A DNA stretch of 64,000 bases from Rhizophlyctis rosea. Its lineage: Eukaryota > Chytridiomycota > Chytridiomycetes > Rhizophlyctidales > Rhizophlyctidaceae. A program made the position numbers and the translations under genes. How positions within the stretch are numbered: position 1 is the stretch's first letter; every line of letters begins with the position of its first letter. The notes under the pieces were generated by a model. That model was not told where the DNA came from and did not search any database. It saw nothing but the letters and a program-made list of their open reading frames with translations. The stretch spans positions 333,562 through 397,561 of the forward strand of contig JADGJC010000004.1 of assembly GCA_027596075.1 (NCBI GenBank), written 5' to 3'. Positions 34,365 through 46,999 of the stretch are shown one piece after another.

Positions 34365-34842
34365 GGTGTGAAGGGTGCTGATTCATGGTGTACATGATGA
34401 GTCATTGGAGTTCTAGGCCGCCCACTGTAGCGGGGTGTGAAGGGTAGCGATAATGTCACTTTTGGTCTTCTTTTCTTTGATTGTGGTTGTTAGCAAATCT
34501 ATACCTCTTTTTCCCACTGTAGATGTATGTAGATTTATGTTCAAAATGTGAAGTTAACAAGTGTCAATGTATCCGTCTTATACAGCTTGGTGTGCCTTGA
34601 GTGTCGTATCTCAGTGCATGAATGCTAACAAAAATGAATTTCTTTTGGGCTGGAACCCTAAACGCGCGGGTCCCGCTTGGAGGCTATTTTTGAGTGCGTT
34701 ACGTGATGATCGATCAGCTGATGGAGCCTCGTCCCTTCCAAAAGCTCCGCTCGCCTACCGCTTCTCTCCTACATTCCTTCTTCTCACAGCCCAATATAAA
34801 ACAGTTGACTTCGCTTGCTTTCCGCAGAGAACAATACACAGC
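34365..34842. other. Spacer between ATP-grasp gene and AP-1 sigma
   Basis: 478 bp with no gene motif apart from the TATA box annotated at 34795-34801. Confidence 0.5.
34795..34801 (+). promoter_or_regulatory. TATA box of AP-1 sigma gene
   Basis: TATAAAA, 42 bp upstream of the start codon at 34843. It is preceded by a pyrimidine-rich stretch (CTTCTCTCCTACATTCCTTC). The short distance implies a short 5' UTR. Confidence 0.65.
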
Positions 34843-35775
34843 AATGGTGAGCTACTCTTTTGCTAGCTTCCGACTTGGCGCGAGGCTGGAAGACTACTGT
34901 TGGCAATCCCTTCTCTGAACTATCGCCTCCTCTCCTTCCCAGGCAATTCAGTGGTTCATCATCTTCTCGCGACACGGCAAAATAAGACTGAAGCGTTGGT
35001 TCATACCCCTCGGTCTCAACGAAAAGACCAAAATCACAAACGAAGCTGTCACTCTCATTCTCGCACGCAAACCCAGCATGTGCAACATATTGGAGTATAA
35101 GGAGCAGAAGCTGATATATCGGCGATATGCAAGTCTATTTTTCTGCGCTAGTGAGTATCGGCACTCGCATGGCTGTGCCTGTGTTTGGCTTGAACCATTC
35201 AATCACATATGTGTTGTGCTTTCTAAACCGCTCTGCCAATAGGTATCGATTTCAATGATAATGAACTTAGTAAGTCTACATATTGGATTCTGTCCATGCG
35301 GCGGTATACTGAGTCATTTTTAAAGTAACACTAGAGATCATCCATCGCTATGTGCAGCTTTTGGATGAATGTAAGTGAGTGATGAGATCGCCTTATTTGC
35401 AGGTTTTGGAGGCTAATAGACCTCTGCAGATTTTGGCAACGTTTGCGAATTAGATATCGTATATGGCATGCAAGATGTAAGAACGCAACTTGTGCATATT
35501 GATGAACCTGACGAACTGACGTTCAAAAATTGCAGGCCTATGTTATTTTGGATGAGCTGCTTACAGGAGGGGAGTTACAGGAGCCATCGAAGAAGTCAGT
35601 TATGAGCTCTATACGGAAGGTGCATTGCACGGCATCATTGCCTTGGTATTCACTTGCACTTACTGTGATTTCAGGCCGAAGCGGTTCAGACGGCGGAGAC
35701 GGTTTCCCAAATGGTAAATATCGACCAACCACTTGAAGGGTTTCATGATCTGACACTGAACAGCTACTTGAGTAG
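34843..35775 (+). CDS. APS1: AP-1 complex sigma subunit (clathrin adaptor)
   Basis: Eight exons: 34843-34845 (ATG alone), 34943-35150, 35243-35269, 35326-35370, 35430-35476, 35536-35619, 35675-35713, 35764-35775. The product is 154 aa, the normal size. Signatures: [110 protein letters not shown]. Length and KPSMCN/SKKSV fit sigma-1 better than sigma-2 or sigma-3. It acts in clathrin traffic between trans-Golgi and endosomes. The first intron follows the start codon directly. An unspliced last intron would give a long unrelated tail, so the short MLLE end is preferred. Confidence 0.93.
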
Positions 35776-36048
35776 CTTACAGATGCAAATTTACGTTGAA
35801 ATCATATTGGAAACGCGTGACAAGAACTTCGTTATTCAATTGGAGAATTATCCATATATACCCTGCAATATATCAATCCCATGCATGTCGAATGTGTTGG
35901 ACAAACTCTTCGATGTCTTCTTTGGTTCCACTGATCTGTCTATGTTCAAGCTTGAAACGGAATTTACAATAAGTCGGCACATGCGAATTGATAGAAATGC
36001 TATTCCTTGTAGTAGGTGATATTTGAGCAACCTGTCAAGCAACATCAG

Positions 36049-36964
36049 TCACGATACTGCAGAGGGCTTGACATCATCTCGATACCTACGGTCAACAATC
36101 CGTTTCGCAAGATCGGCTTTCTCCACACAATCAGAAAAATTGATTCGACGCTCGATAAGTATCTGTTTCAACTCCTTCACGGGTTTACTCATGAGTTCTT
36201 CCAAGGACGACGTAATGACCGGCAGCGGTTCTGGTTCGCGCTTAGGGCTAGCCGCCTTTGCTGCTGCCGCAAGCTGAGCACGCCGGATAAATTAGGGTGC
36301 ATCAAAACATTGCAACCGCTTGAAGGTTACCTTTGACTCAAATTCTGGCTCTCCAGGATGTCCCGCCCAAATGATGGTGTTGTTGACATCCACCAAAAAG
36401 ACATGCGGGATGCCGCGAGCCCCTGAGGGGGCGAACAACTTCGCTCTTGCCTCTCCATGGCTATCAACGGCGACCGAGTAGCTCATACTGTCTCCTTGAG
36501 ATTGGGCAAATGCATAGATTTTCTGCCAAGGAGTCGGTTGAGATTCATGAAGCAGGGGACCTGCAACCCGGATCCAAATAGCATACGTACATTGGTATCC
36601 TTCTCGTCTGTTATTCCGACAAAGTGCACCTCCTTATCCGCATATTTGCGTTGAAGTTCGGACAGGTGCTGTATATGGAGTTTGTCAGTATGTATACATT
36701 GCCTTGCGGATATAGCAAGGTTTGGACTCACAGGGAAGACTTGACGGCATGGTCCACACCTCGTTATCGGAACGTGGTTGGGAGTTTGGACATATCATGA
36801 GGAAGCGTGCGTAGGACACGTTGGAACTTCATGCCTTACCAAGATGCCCAGAATTCGATAACAACTACGCGTTTCTTGTCACTCGGCCCGATATCGACAG
36901 TGTCACCCTTCACAAAAGTCAGACCGGTGACAGATGGACAAGATTTTCCTGTTAAATTGGACAT
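36049..36964 (-). CDS. Thioredoxin-fold protein with SAP/MANF-like C-terminal domain
   Basis: Five exons (36964-36840, 36759-36732, 36668-36591, 36522-36331, 36273-36049) give 215 aa. The thioredoxin/TlpA-like domain starts [20 protein letters not shown], with the CGPC redox pair created across an intron, then KEVHFVGITDEKD, ARGIPHVFLVDVNNTIIWAG (cis-Pro loop GIPH) and HPGEP. A charged linker is followed by PVKELKQILIERRINFSDCV and EKADLAKRIVDR, a helix-turn-helix resembling the SAP-like C-terminal domain of MANF/ARMET proteins. There is no signal peptide, so a cytosolic or nuclear protein is likely. Thiol-disulfide reductase activity is expected from the CGPC motif. Confidence 0.88.
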
Positions 36965-37187
36965 TTGACTCGTTTTGTTTACAGATGTGAGTTGATGTGG
37001 AGGGAAGCAGTTTCTCGAGTTATCGCGACGCCAAATTCCGCAAGCGCGTGCCCAGCCCAGGCGGCTGCGCCGTCCTCTCCGCATTCTGGCTCCCAATAAA
37101 AGGTGGTGCTCCCACATTTTCTTTGACTTTCCCAACTTCCCTTCTGCAAATCCAAAAGCCGCGCTGCATTTCCCTCGTCCGCCCAGA

Positions 37188-38560
37188 ATGTCGGACACCG
37201 AATTTGTCCCGTACAACAAGCGGGAAGATTGGGCGGACGTCGTCCCCATACCCCAAGATGACGGCCCCAACCCTCTCGTTCCCATAACTTATGCGCCAGA
37301 TTGTAAGAATCCAGCTTATAAAGCGGCAGTACTTAACCTGAATATGTGCGACCACACACACAGACAGAATAGCGAGTGACTACTTCCGAGCAATCGCACA
37401 AGCCGGCGAGAAGAGCGAGCGAGCGCTCGAGTTGACCGAGTACATCATAAACGAGAACCCCGCTCACTACACGATCTGGTATCTTCAAGGCGGCGTGATG
37501 TTGACGCGTCTTCATATGGATTTCTGACAATTTCCTGTCAGGCAGTACCGACAGGAGGTCTTGGCCGCCTTGCAAAAGGACTTGAGGCAGGAGTTGGAGT
37601 TTTTGGATGACATGGCGTCAGAGCATCCTAAGAGTTACCAAATATGGTGCGTGCCGATGATTCATACGTACGTTTACATGTATGGCGTGAAAACTTACTT
37701 GGACCAAGACAGGCACCACCGTCAAGTAGTTATTGAGCGATTGGGTGATCCTTCAAGCGAAATAGCTTTCATAGATAAGATGCTCGCATTGGACTCAAAA
37801 AACTACCATGCATGGTCATACAGGTCAGATCCTCGATGCATCATAGTTCCTCTTTACAACCGACTCAACACCATAGATGCAGGCAATGGGTGGTATCGAC
37901 TTATGGACTATGGGAGGACGAGATACCAGACATTGATCGCTTGATCGATGAAGACATCCGGAATAACTCTGCATGGAATCAACGATTTTATGTGGTCTCA
38001 CGACGACCCGGAGGATTCAGCGAGGATGATCTGGTGGGGGAGATCAGGTACATAGGCGCAACTATGTTTCAATTGTCTTATGTAGGATCAAGATTAATGC
38101 AATCAATACGGATCAGTTACACATTGCAGAAGATTCGGGTAGCACCAAACAATGAAAGCCCGTGGAATTACTTGAGGGGGTATGTCGGAACGGCGTTGTC
38201 CTACAGAATTATATAGTTCTCAACCATCACGTCCATCAGCATACTGGAATTCGCAGGAAAACCGTTTGATGAGTTCCCTCAGATCGAAGATGTATGTCGC
38301 TCGTTTGAAACCAAGTCACAAATTGTGCCCCATGCGCTGGCTTTTTTGCTGGAGCTGCACGAGCAGCAGGTGAAAGCGGGATCAGTTGAGCGGGTTGAGG
38401 ATTGTCGAAAGGTGATTGGACATGCTCTGCGAAACCATCCGCTTCGTTCGAGAAATTGACCATCCGAAATCCGCAGATCTGCAATACCTTGGAGGAACAC
38501 GATCCAGTGCGGAAGTTGTACTGGAAATTCAGACTGGGGCAAATAAAGCCAATCAAATAA
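37188..38560 (+). CDS. RAM2: Protein farnesyltransferase/geranylgeranyltransferase I alpha subunit
   Basis: Eight exons (37188-37302, 37364-37478, 37542-37646, 37713-37823, 37883-38047, 38117-38179, 38240-38411, 38477-38560) give 309 aa. The prenyltransferase alpha repeats are plain: ENPAHYTIWQYRQEVL, HPKSYQIWHHRQVVIERLGD, DSKNYHAWSYRQWVVSTYGL, DIRNNSAWNQRFYVV, APNNESPWNYLRGIL, and the end DPVRKLYWKF. The alpha subunit is shared by FTase and GGTase I and positions the prenyl diphosphate for modification of CaaX proteins such as Ras and Rho. It starts about 220 bp from the divergent thioredoxin-like gene. Several Trp codons are split by introns at the same repeat position, a pattern expected if exons track the repeats. 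Confidence 0.95.
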
Positions 38561-38708
38561 TGATGATCTGCAGTGATTTCTTCACTACCTAAGCTTGGAC
38601 AGACAAATTGCACTTTACGGGTATTTACAGATTATATTCACAGGAAAAGAAAACTATGTGCAAGCAGATCGTAGATGCAAACGCGTTAACGGATTTCGAT
38701 GAAGCAAA

Positions 38709-39227
38709 TCATGTACTCTTCCCTTTTGAGTCCTTGTCCTCCTGCTTCAAATCATCGTCATTCTCAATGAAAGCCGCTATGACATATGCGATGACCACAC
38801 AATTAGCGACGATGACTGCGGCAATGGCGCTGTAGTTGTGATTGCCTATGCAAGAAGGGTGAAATCGTTAGATTGTTCATTGTTTACGTTTATGGAATGT
38901 GCTATCCGCAATTGGTTTCCTACCGCTGAACAGCCGATTCAACGTCGCGAAGTACGTGATCAGCGGAAGGGCGAAGAGGAGGACGGAGAAGAGAATGAGC
39001 TTTGCGAAGACGAAGCTAAACACATATGAGGGGTAAATAAAGGTCACCAATACCCGTGCAGAGGTTCCTAAAGGTTGGTACGCCTACCCAGGAATGAGCG
39101 GAGGTCTTCCTTTGGGCGCAGCCTTTGCTGTCGTGGGTTTCGGAGAAGGTTCCACAGGAGCGGCAGGCACGGAGTCGTCGGCATTCTCAGCCGTTGTTTT
39201 GGTTGCGCGTTTGCGGATCTCAGTCAT
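38709..39227 (-). CDS. VMA21: V-ATPase assembly factor Vma21
   Basis: Three exons (39227-39088, 39015-38924, 38845-38709) give 122 aa. A basic, Pro/Ala-rich N-terminus (MTEIRKRATKTT) is followed by the first span FAKLILFSVLLFALPLITYF, ATLNRLFSGNHNYSAI (Vma21 has ATxxxxF), the second span AAVIVANCVVIAYVIAAF and an acidic/lysine tail ending DKDSKGKST. Vma21 is an ER-resident chaperone for the V0 sector. The tail lacks a canonical KKxx retrieval signal at its very end, unlike yeast Vma21. The acceptor at 39016 was chosen because it gives the expected short leader directly before the first span. Confidence 0.92.
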
Positions 39228-39779
39228 CGTTGTGTGTGAAGTGATCTGGGATTTGGGAAGACAGTCAATCTTCGACGTCCGATAAGTGTAGACCGTGTTT
39301 GGCGTTTCACCTTTTCCAAACGAAAGTTTCCGAACTATTTCAGTCTGCCGCTCCTTGTTTAAACGTCGAAAGGGGATGGGTGGTTTCGGCAGTCAAAAAG
39401 GAGAAAGGTGTGCAATGTGGACGGCGGGTTTGTGGCTTGGAATGGGGGCACGGATGATTCGATGGGACAACGCGAACGGCCGCGATGGCACTGAGCAACG
39501 CCAGGGTCCTCAGCCTTCCTGTGCCCCGGTGCGGGTCCGTGTTTCACTTCTATCAACATGCAACACCAAACTACAATATTCCCATCATAACGCGTAACAA
39601 CCGATGACGTGGCAGTGGACACCATGTGGTTTCAGCAACTTTCACATGGCGCCAAGGTTTGCGAGGCAGCCCTCGTTTCAGCCCACCCTATAAATTGCCG
39701 ACAATTGCAACAAGGCGCACCATCGATTTAACCCAACTTTCTACAACCTTCTCATCAAGTCAACTTACACAGCAGCAAA
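39228..39779. other. Divergent spacer, VMA21 / DUF3421 gene
   Basis: 552 bp. It contains a good TATA box near the right side (annotated) and no open frame with motifs. Confidence 0.5.
39689..39695 (+). promoter_or_regulatory. TATA box of CBM-DUF3421 gene
   Basis: TATAAAT, about 91 bp upstream of the ATG at 39780, within CCCACCCTATAAATTGCC. The classical spacing suggests a regulated, high-output promoter. Confidence 0.6.
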
Positions 39780-41606
39780 ATGACGTTCCAGACCTGGCAG
39801 CCCAACGTCTTCTACCCGGCAGGTACCATCGTTCAACACAACGGCCAGCAGTATCGCACTCTTCAGGTCGGTTAAGGATATATATTTAAAATTCTATCAT
39901 CGATTGGGGCTTGGCGTCCCACGACTACGTCATTCTGAGCATACCAAACTCTTCTTTGTTGATAGCCACATACTTCTCAGCACGGCGGCCATCCGCAATG
40001 CGGTACAGCCTTCTGGGGTCCATGCTTCCCGCAACAGGGCTTCCCGCAACAGCCGTTCCCGTCGCACCACGTTCACTTCGGTCCAGGACCCGGCTTCGCC
40101 CAACACGGCCACCAGCACCACCAGCATCACCAGCAACAACAAGCTCAAACTTCGCAGCCGCAGCCGCAGTACCAAGCTCCTCCCGTGCAAGCACCGCCGG
40201 TGCAAGCCGAGCAGCAACAGCCTCAGCAGCAACAGCAACAAGCACAAGCACCGATTGCGCAAGCCGTCGCTCAACCTGAGCAAAAGCCGGAATACGTTCA
40301 ACCTACGCCGGTTGCTCAGCCCTTGCTGCCTCCGCAACCTGCGTCCGTTCCTCCTCCCGCCGAGCCGCAGGCGGAGCAGAAGCCGGATATGCCCCAGCCC
40401 GCTCCTACGAAGCCTGACGAGAAGAAGATCGAGCAACAGGAGACTTCCGGAGGCATGGAAGCTCCTCAGCCGCAAAATCCTCCTCCGAATCAAGTCGTCG
40501 GCGGCTACCCGACTCACACCTCGCAGCAACAGGAGCAGGTGCAGAAGGCTGAGAAGGAGAGCGGTCACAGCGTAAGTCACGACTTTGCTCACATGTTCAT
40601 TTCGAAACCTGATGCAACCTTCACATCACATTTAGCGCAAGAAGCTGATCGCTGGAGGATTGCTCGGTGCTGCAGTCGCAACTGGAATCGGCGCCGTCGC
40701 GTACAAGAAATGTAAGATGAAACGCTCTCGTTTCTCTCAGTCTGTGCTATAATAACACGCCACATCCAGTCCAGGACCACAAGGAAGAAGAAGCGGCCAT
40801 GGAATGGAACGAGAGGAACTGGCGTCAGGAGGCTGCTGAACGCCAGAAAGCATTCCTCGAAGCCGTGCAGAAAAATGAGAAGTTGCCGCCGACGTCGTGG
40901 GTAGGTGTCGGAACATCTTCACTTTTCGCTCTAGTCATCACGTGCTCAACAACGTCTTGATCATAGATTCTCACTGAGGGAAACAACATCCCTCAAGGCG
41001 CCCTCATCGGCGGAAACGAAGCAGACGGCAGGCCGCTCTACATCGGTAAATCCAGATCTATTGGCCATCGTTTCACATGTCTCCGCTCTCACCAAGCACT
41101 CATGGACAGCGCGTGCATTCCACAAGAACGGTGTTCACGTCGGCAAGGCGGCGCATCATTTGGAAGACGGTGCCCACATCGCATACGGCGGCAAAGGTAT
41201 GTGCCTTGCCTTTTCTATAATGTGCTGAGGCAAAAGCATATAATATTGGTTCTAATTTTCATATAGAAATCAGCAAGAGCGCCTACGAGGTCCTTTGCGG
41301 CTTCGAAAACGCCGTGAAGTGGGTCGACGGGCACAAGAAGCTCAAACTCGATGAAGGTATGAACCTCGTCGAAGGAGGCAAGGAAGGCGACGGTACGCCG
41401 CTGTTCATCGCCCAAGCGCTGCACAAGGACAGCATCGTGCCGGGCAAGTGTGGGCCTCACCTCGACGGTAAGGAAGAACTGTTCATCACTCGACATTCCT
41501 GCCGAACGGCTTGCACCTCACATCAACTTCTGTAGATGGTGCGATGATCCCATATGGAGGTGACGAATGCACGTGCAAAAACTACCGCTACCTTGTGTAC
41601 GCTTGA
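39780..41606 (+). CDS. Carbohydrate-binding (CBM5/12-like) plus DUF3421/DM9 repeat protein
   Basis: Eight exons (39780-39866, 39966-40571, 40636-40711, 40770-40900, 40967-41045, 41110-41196, 41267-41467, 41536-41606) give 445 aa. N-terminus: a chitin-binding-type module, WQPNVFYPAGTIVQHNGQQY continuing to RTLQPHTSQ. Next, a 200-residue His/Gln/Pro-rich linker. Then a Gly/Ala helix (LIAGGLLGAAVATGIGAVAY) and a charged coiled coil. The C-terminus holds DUF3421/DM9 repeats: NIPQGALIGGNEADGRPLYI, VHVGKAAHHLEDGAHIAYGG, VPGKCGPHLDDGAMIPYGGD. There is no N-terminal signal peptide. DM9 proteins are mannose-binding lectins in animals; in fungi the role is unknown. Binding cell-wall or ingested carbohydrate is a reasonable inference. 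Confidence 0.85.
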
Positions 41607-43131
41607 GTCAAGAATCTGCTGATGCTTCAGTCTATTGCATTTTGGATCGTGTATTTTAGCTGTCGAGTTTGCTGAAGTTTCATGTATATTTTTTTGCAAT
41701 ACATCATTGCGTGTCCCTTGTATTCCGGTCCGGCATTCGTGAAGGGAAAATGACGCGCAAGACTTATTTGACACTTTTCTAGCCGATGCAACAGCGATCA
41801 TGTGTTCCGTCTTGCATCTGAATGCATAGGCCCATGGAAGAAGGCGTGCGCCTTGGCAGCGCCTTGTTTACCGAGGATGGGTGCCAGCTCCTTGATGTCT
41901 TGTTAAAGGAGCACGCTGAAATCTGTAAACACAGAGGCACTTACTTCTTCTGAAGCTTGTGATAATTCATGCAAACCTGCATGTAGAGTCATAAAATTAA
42001 TGCCTGGATGGTCTCCATTCCAAAAAAGCTCGACCCGTGTGACTGCATTCCTTACTTGGGAATTCCTTCAGTAGGGCCATCGCCTTGACGTCCCCCACCT
42101 GAGGGCAGGTTTTGACTGTTTGCAGCAAAGATTGATCGGTATTGCCTGTCTTATTGCCGGCTGCTGCAACGTTTGTGGAGGGTTTTGGCGGACGCTGTTC
42201 CTGATTGCACTAGTAGTTGGGTTAGCGATCCACTGCGTGAGCTTGGTGTCTCGATCACATCGCGTACTATTCTTGCCAAATATCTCATGGCTTCTTGGGA
42301 AGACGCTACTGGAAGCACGTTGATATTGAACCTGACAAAAATACGATCAGTTGGGGACGTCAGCCATGATGCGTTCTTTACACATACTCAAATACTGCAG
42401 TCCATTGTAGCTCAGTAAATCTTTGAAGGGTTAAGGGAGTTCGTTCAATCAAGGCTACGGACTTTTGATACTAAGAATAGCCACATACGATAGTAAATAA
42501 ACAAACCCAATGTGCGACAACGCCCAGCCCAAACATAACCTGCCTTCGACAGGCGAGCAAACACGTCTCTCCACTCGTCAGGTTGTCGGAGAAGGATTTC
42601 AGCTTCTGGCAGAAAGCATGCCGCTGACCCTTGAGTTGGTAGGAAGTCTACGTCAATGTCTTGGTAAATCACGCGGAGCTGGACTTGTTATGTGGGAAAG
42701 TGAGCACCGCCTATTTTGCTAAGTATGAAGCGAAGTTGTGCATACGATCTTTTGGGAGAGAGGAAATCGTTTCAATTAGCTGCGTTCCTTTCAGCGCTTC
42801 CGAGGCTATCACGTATGTGTTGGTCATTGAAATGTGAAGTACTAAGGGAAGTCATCGTGTTGCCTGAGGAGAAGGAGAACCAACTCTTTCTGTGTACTTG
42901 TGATGGGGCAGAAAGTTTGGTGATTCGGACGTGTAAAACCGCATTTGGTCAGATTGAGCGGTTGCATATTTTTCCGTCATGTTTATGTCATTTCATTTCC
43001 AGGATGACCACGTGACTCCGAACCCTAAAGATAACTACCCCTCCTGGGCCCTCCAGATCCACAATCCTCCCACTTTATCCTCACCATCTTGTTCAGTAAG
43101 TTGGCAAACCCACCGCAAAGAAATAAGAACT
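41607..43131. other. 1.5-kb region without an assignable gene
   Basis: Minus-strand frames at about 42445-42672 (containing LLRQPDEWRDVFARLSKAGY) and 42250-42390 (SSQEAMRYLARIVRDVIETP) look protein-like and lie close enough to be exons of one gene. I could not find a start, a family motif or a consistent splice plan. A plus-strand frame at 42716-43015 is less convincing. The right end must contain the SFA1 promoter. Confidence 0.4.
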
Positions 43132-44903
<1,772 letters not shown>

Positions 44904-45408
44904 GGAGCCGGAAGCCCCTATGATTTTCAAAGGAGAAATGGAGATGTTTGGAAGTGTATCTTGTGGTCTTAGAATCAGGTCCGGAGCCTTTCCTCCCCTC
45001 CTTTTCATGTGCAGCTCCGGTCTTTCATTCCACCCACATTTAACACCTTGACAAGAACATTCGCATCACCCTGTCTCACGACTTCTTCCATGCCACTCAT
45101 CACTGTCTTAGACATGTAAAACAATAGCGCGAACAGGACAAATCATCACACTCGCGGAAGTGGATATATTGATTATCGGTTGTTCGCCGCCATGGACGCA
45201 AGCCGACTTCGGGTTTCCCAAATCACTTCTCTTCGCGATTTCTCCGTTGGTATCTCTATATGGCAGTTTTAGCGACATTTGTGATGATGAATGCACCGTT
45301 TTCAGCCCTTACCATATGTCGGACGCATTGCAGCAAGATTGTGTTGTCTGATCGGAATCAATCATCAGTTTCCTCCTCATGAAATATTGTCGACACAATG
45401 CCAAACAC
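44904..45408. other. Convergent spacer, SFA1 / HYLS1
   Basis: 505 bp between stop codons. It should contain two 3' UTRs. No RNA gene or repeat noticed. Confidence 0.45.
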
Positions 45409-46689
45409 TTACGGTCGTCTCGTGGACGTATTTCCCCCACCGCCTGCTCGCGTCCCAACCAATCCGCCCGCCCCTGCACTCGTCACACGTTTAGATGTGA
45501 CGCGTGCCTCATTTGTCCGTCCCCCAGGTCTTGGCATGTCCCCTACTCGTTTTAGGAAGCTGTCCTTTGCCCAAGCTGCTTGGTGTTGATGCCATCTGGA
45601 AACTGGATCATGTCGCTTTGGTTTTGGCGGGTATGGTGGTACGCGGATGACTTTGTTGAAAGGAGTGTTAATGGGTGCCGAAAATATGCTTCGATTGCTA
45701 TTGTACTTACATCCAGATCGTGATGCTGAAAGGGCGTTTTGAGATAGGGGTGACGATGGTCGCGAGCTGTTGTAGGATTCGTCAAACTCATGCGTTCTCT
45801 GGATTGATGGACAGTGAGTGTTGAAGCTTCAGCATTGTCAAAGGGACCGACAAGCACAGAGCAAAGCCATTACCTCCTCCAACGACGGCGCAAATTCATC
45901 AAATTCGGACAAATCATAGTCAAAATTGCTCAACACGTCCGGTCCGTCCTCCGCATCGTCTCTGCCCATGTCAGCGTGCCGCCCTCCATGTTCCTTTTCG
46001 GCGTCAGGCCCTTGACTCTCAAAACCCACGCGATTCCGCGAGCGTTGTTGGTCTGCAACTTTCTGCCGTACTCTTGATAGATCCATGGACGCTAGTCTTT
46101 CTATGAGACGGATGCTTTCGGGAAATTCTGATTCTTGTGTTGCGTGCGTATTGAGTGTCGGTGGTGCAGGTGGTGATGATTGCGCATTGGTGATTTCAAT
46201 CATGGGTGGATCTGCGCCTGTGAATTTGTACTGACTAGGATTTGAGGTGGTGCCGTCGATGTCATCCCTGTTTGCGTCTTTCTCTTCAACAGCACGAGCC
46301 GACGGTCCCATGCCAGACCCTTCTGTTTCCTTTCCCTTCCGTGTTACCCCTTGGCGCTCCACTATAGGCTGATGGACTCCTATATCATCGCCATCTGACC
46401 CGTCCGAGTAGTATCCCTCAATCTCCTGCTCTAGAAATTCCCCAAGCTCCGTCCGGTATAAGCTCTTCAGTTCGTCGATAAAGTCTTCCATAACATCCTC
46501 TGGCAAGGCGTCCGGGCTGTAGCCCATGGCAATTAGCTGTGCGCGCACGTCATCTTTTGAGATCTTCAGCTCTGAGAAGGAGTGATCGAGGGAATGGTTT
46601 GCAGTTTTTTCTGATGCAGTTGTGTGGTGGGTGTTTGCGAAGGTGTGTTCAGTGTCCTTCTCGGAGCGGTTCGCTGTTGTGTGAGCCAT
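45409..46689 (-). CDS. HYLS1: HYLS1-like centriolar protein
   Basis: Two exons (46689-45874, 45798-45409) give 401 aa. The N-terminal domain VRAQLIAMGYSPDALPEDVM followed by EDFIDELKSLY resembles the helical HYLS1 N-terminus. A long acidic, Ser-rich middle follows. Near the C-terminus is the HYLS1 box: PKPKRHDPVSRWHQHQAAWA then KDSFLKRVGD, with the conserved KRHDPV opening and aromatic/basic spacing. HYLS1 is incorporated into centrioles and is required for cilium assembly; it is dispensable in organisms without cilia. Its presence is the best evidence that this fungus makes flagellated zoospores. The box fell in a different frame from the N-terminus and was recovered by splicing. Confidence 0.88.
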
Positions 46690-46999
46690 ACGCGTTGACA
46701 AGTGCGATGGATAGGTAGGAGCCAGGATAGTACCAGAGTGGACAACGCAGGTCGTCTAGGTTCTGATGATGCAGGTGTGAAAATAAATGGATGACTGACG
46801 TGATGTTGGCTGGCGGGTTCTCAACTCCGCGCGGAAACACCGGAAGGTGGCAGGAACACAGGGGCAAAGTCATCCGACAACCGCGTTTTGTCCGGAGGAC
46901 TGAACCTCCGACCTTCCAAGATCAAAACCGCGAGCTCGTCTTTCCCGTTCACCATCATTCTCCGCAGTAAAGTTCAGTAATTTCAGAGTACGAATTAAA
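46690..46999. promoter_or_regulatory. Divergent promoter, HYLS1 / NAA40
   Basis: 310 bp between start codons of two divergent genes; likely a shared regulatory interval. No TATA element seen. Confidence 0.5.

Noticed and set aside
35711..36019. 102-codon frame continuing AP-1 sigma
   Set aside because: It would add about 100 unrelated residues to a subunit of fixed size; the intron at 35714-35763 gives the usual length instead.
39930..40592. Leu/Arg-rich minus-strand frame of 220 codons and a plus-strand Arg/Ser frame
   Set aside because: Both are shadows of the CAG/CCG-rich linker of the CBM-DUF3421 gene, which is the frame that splices to conserved exons on both sides.
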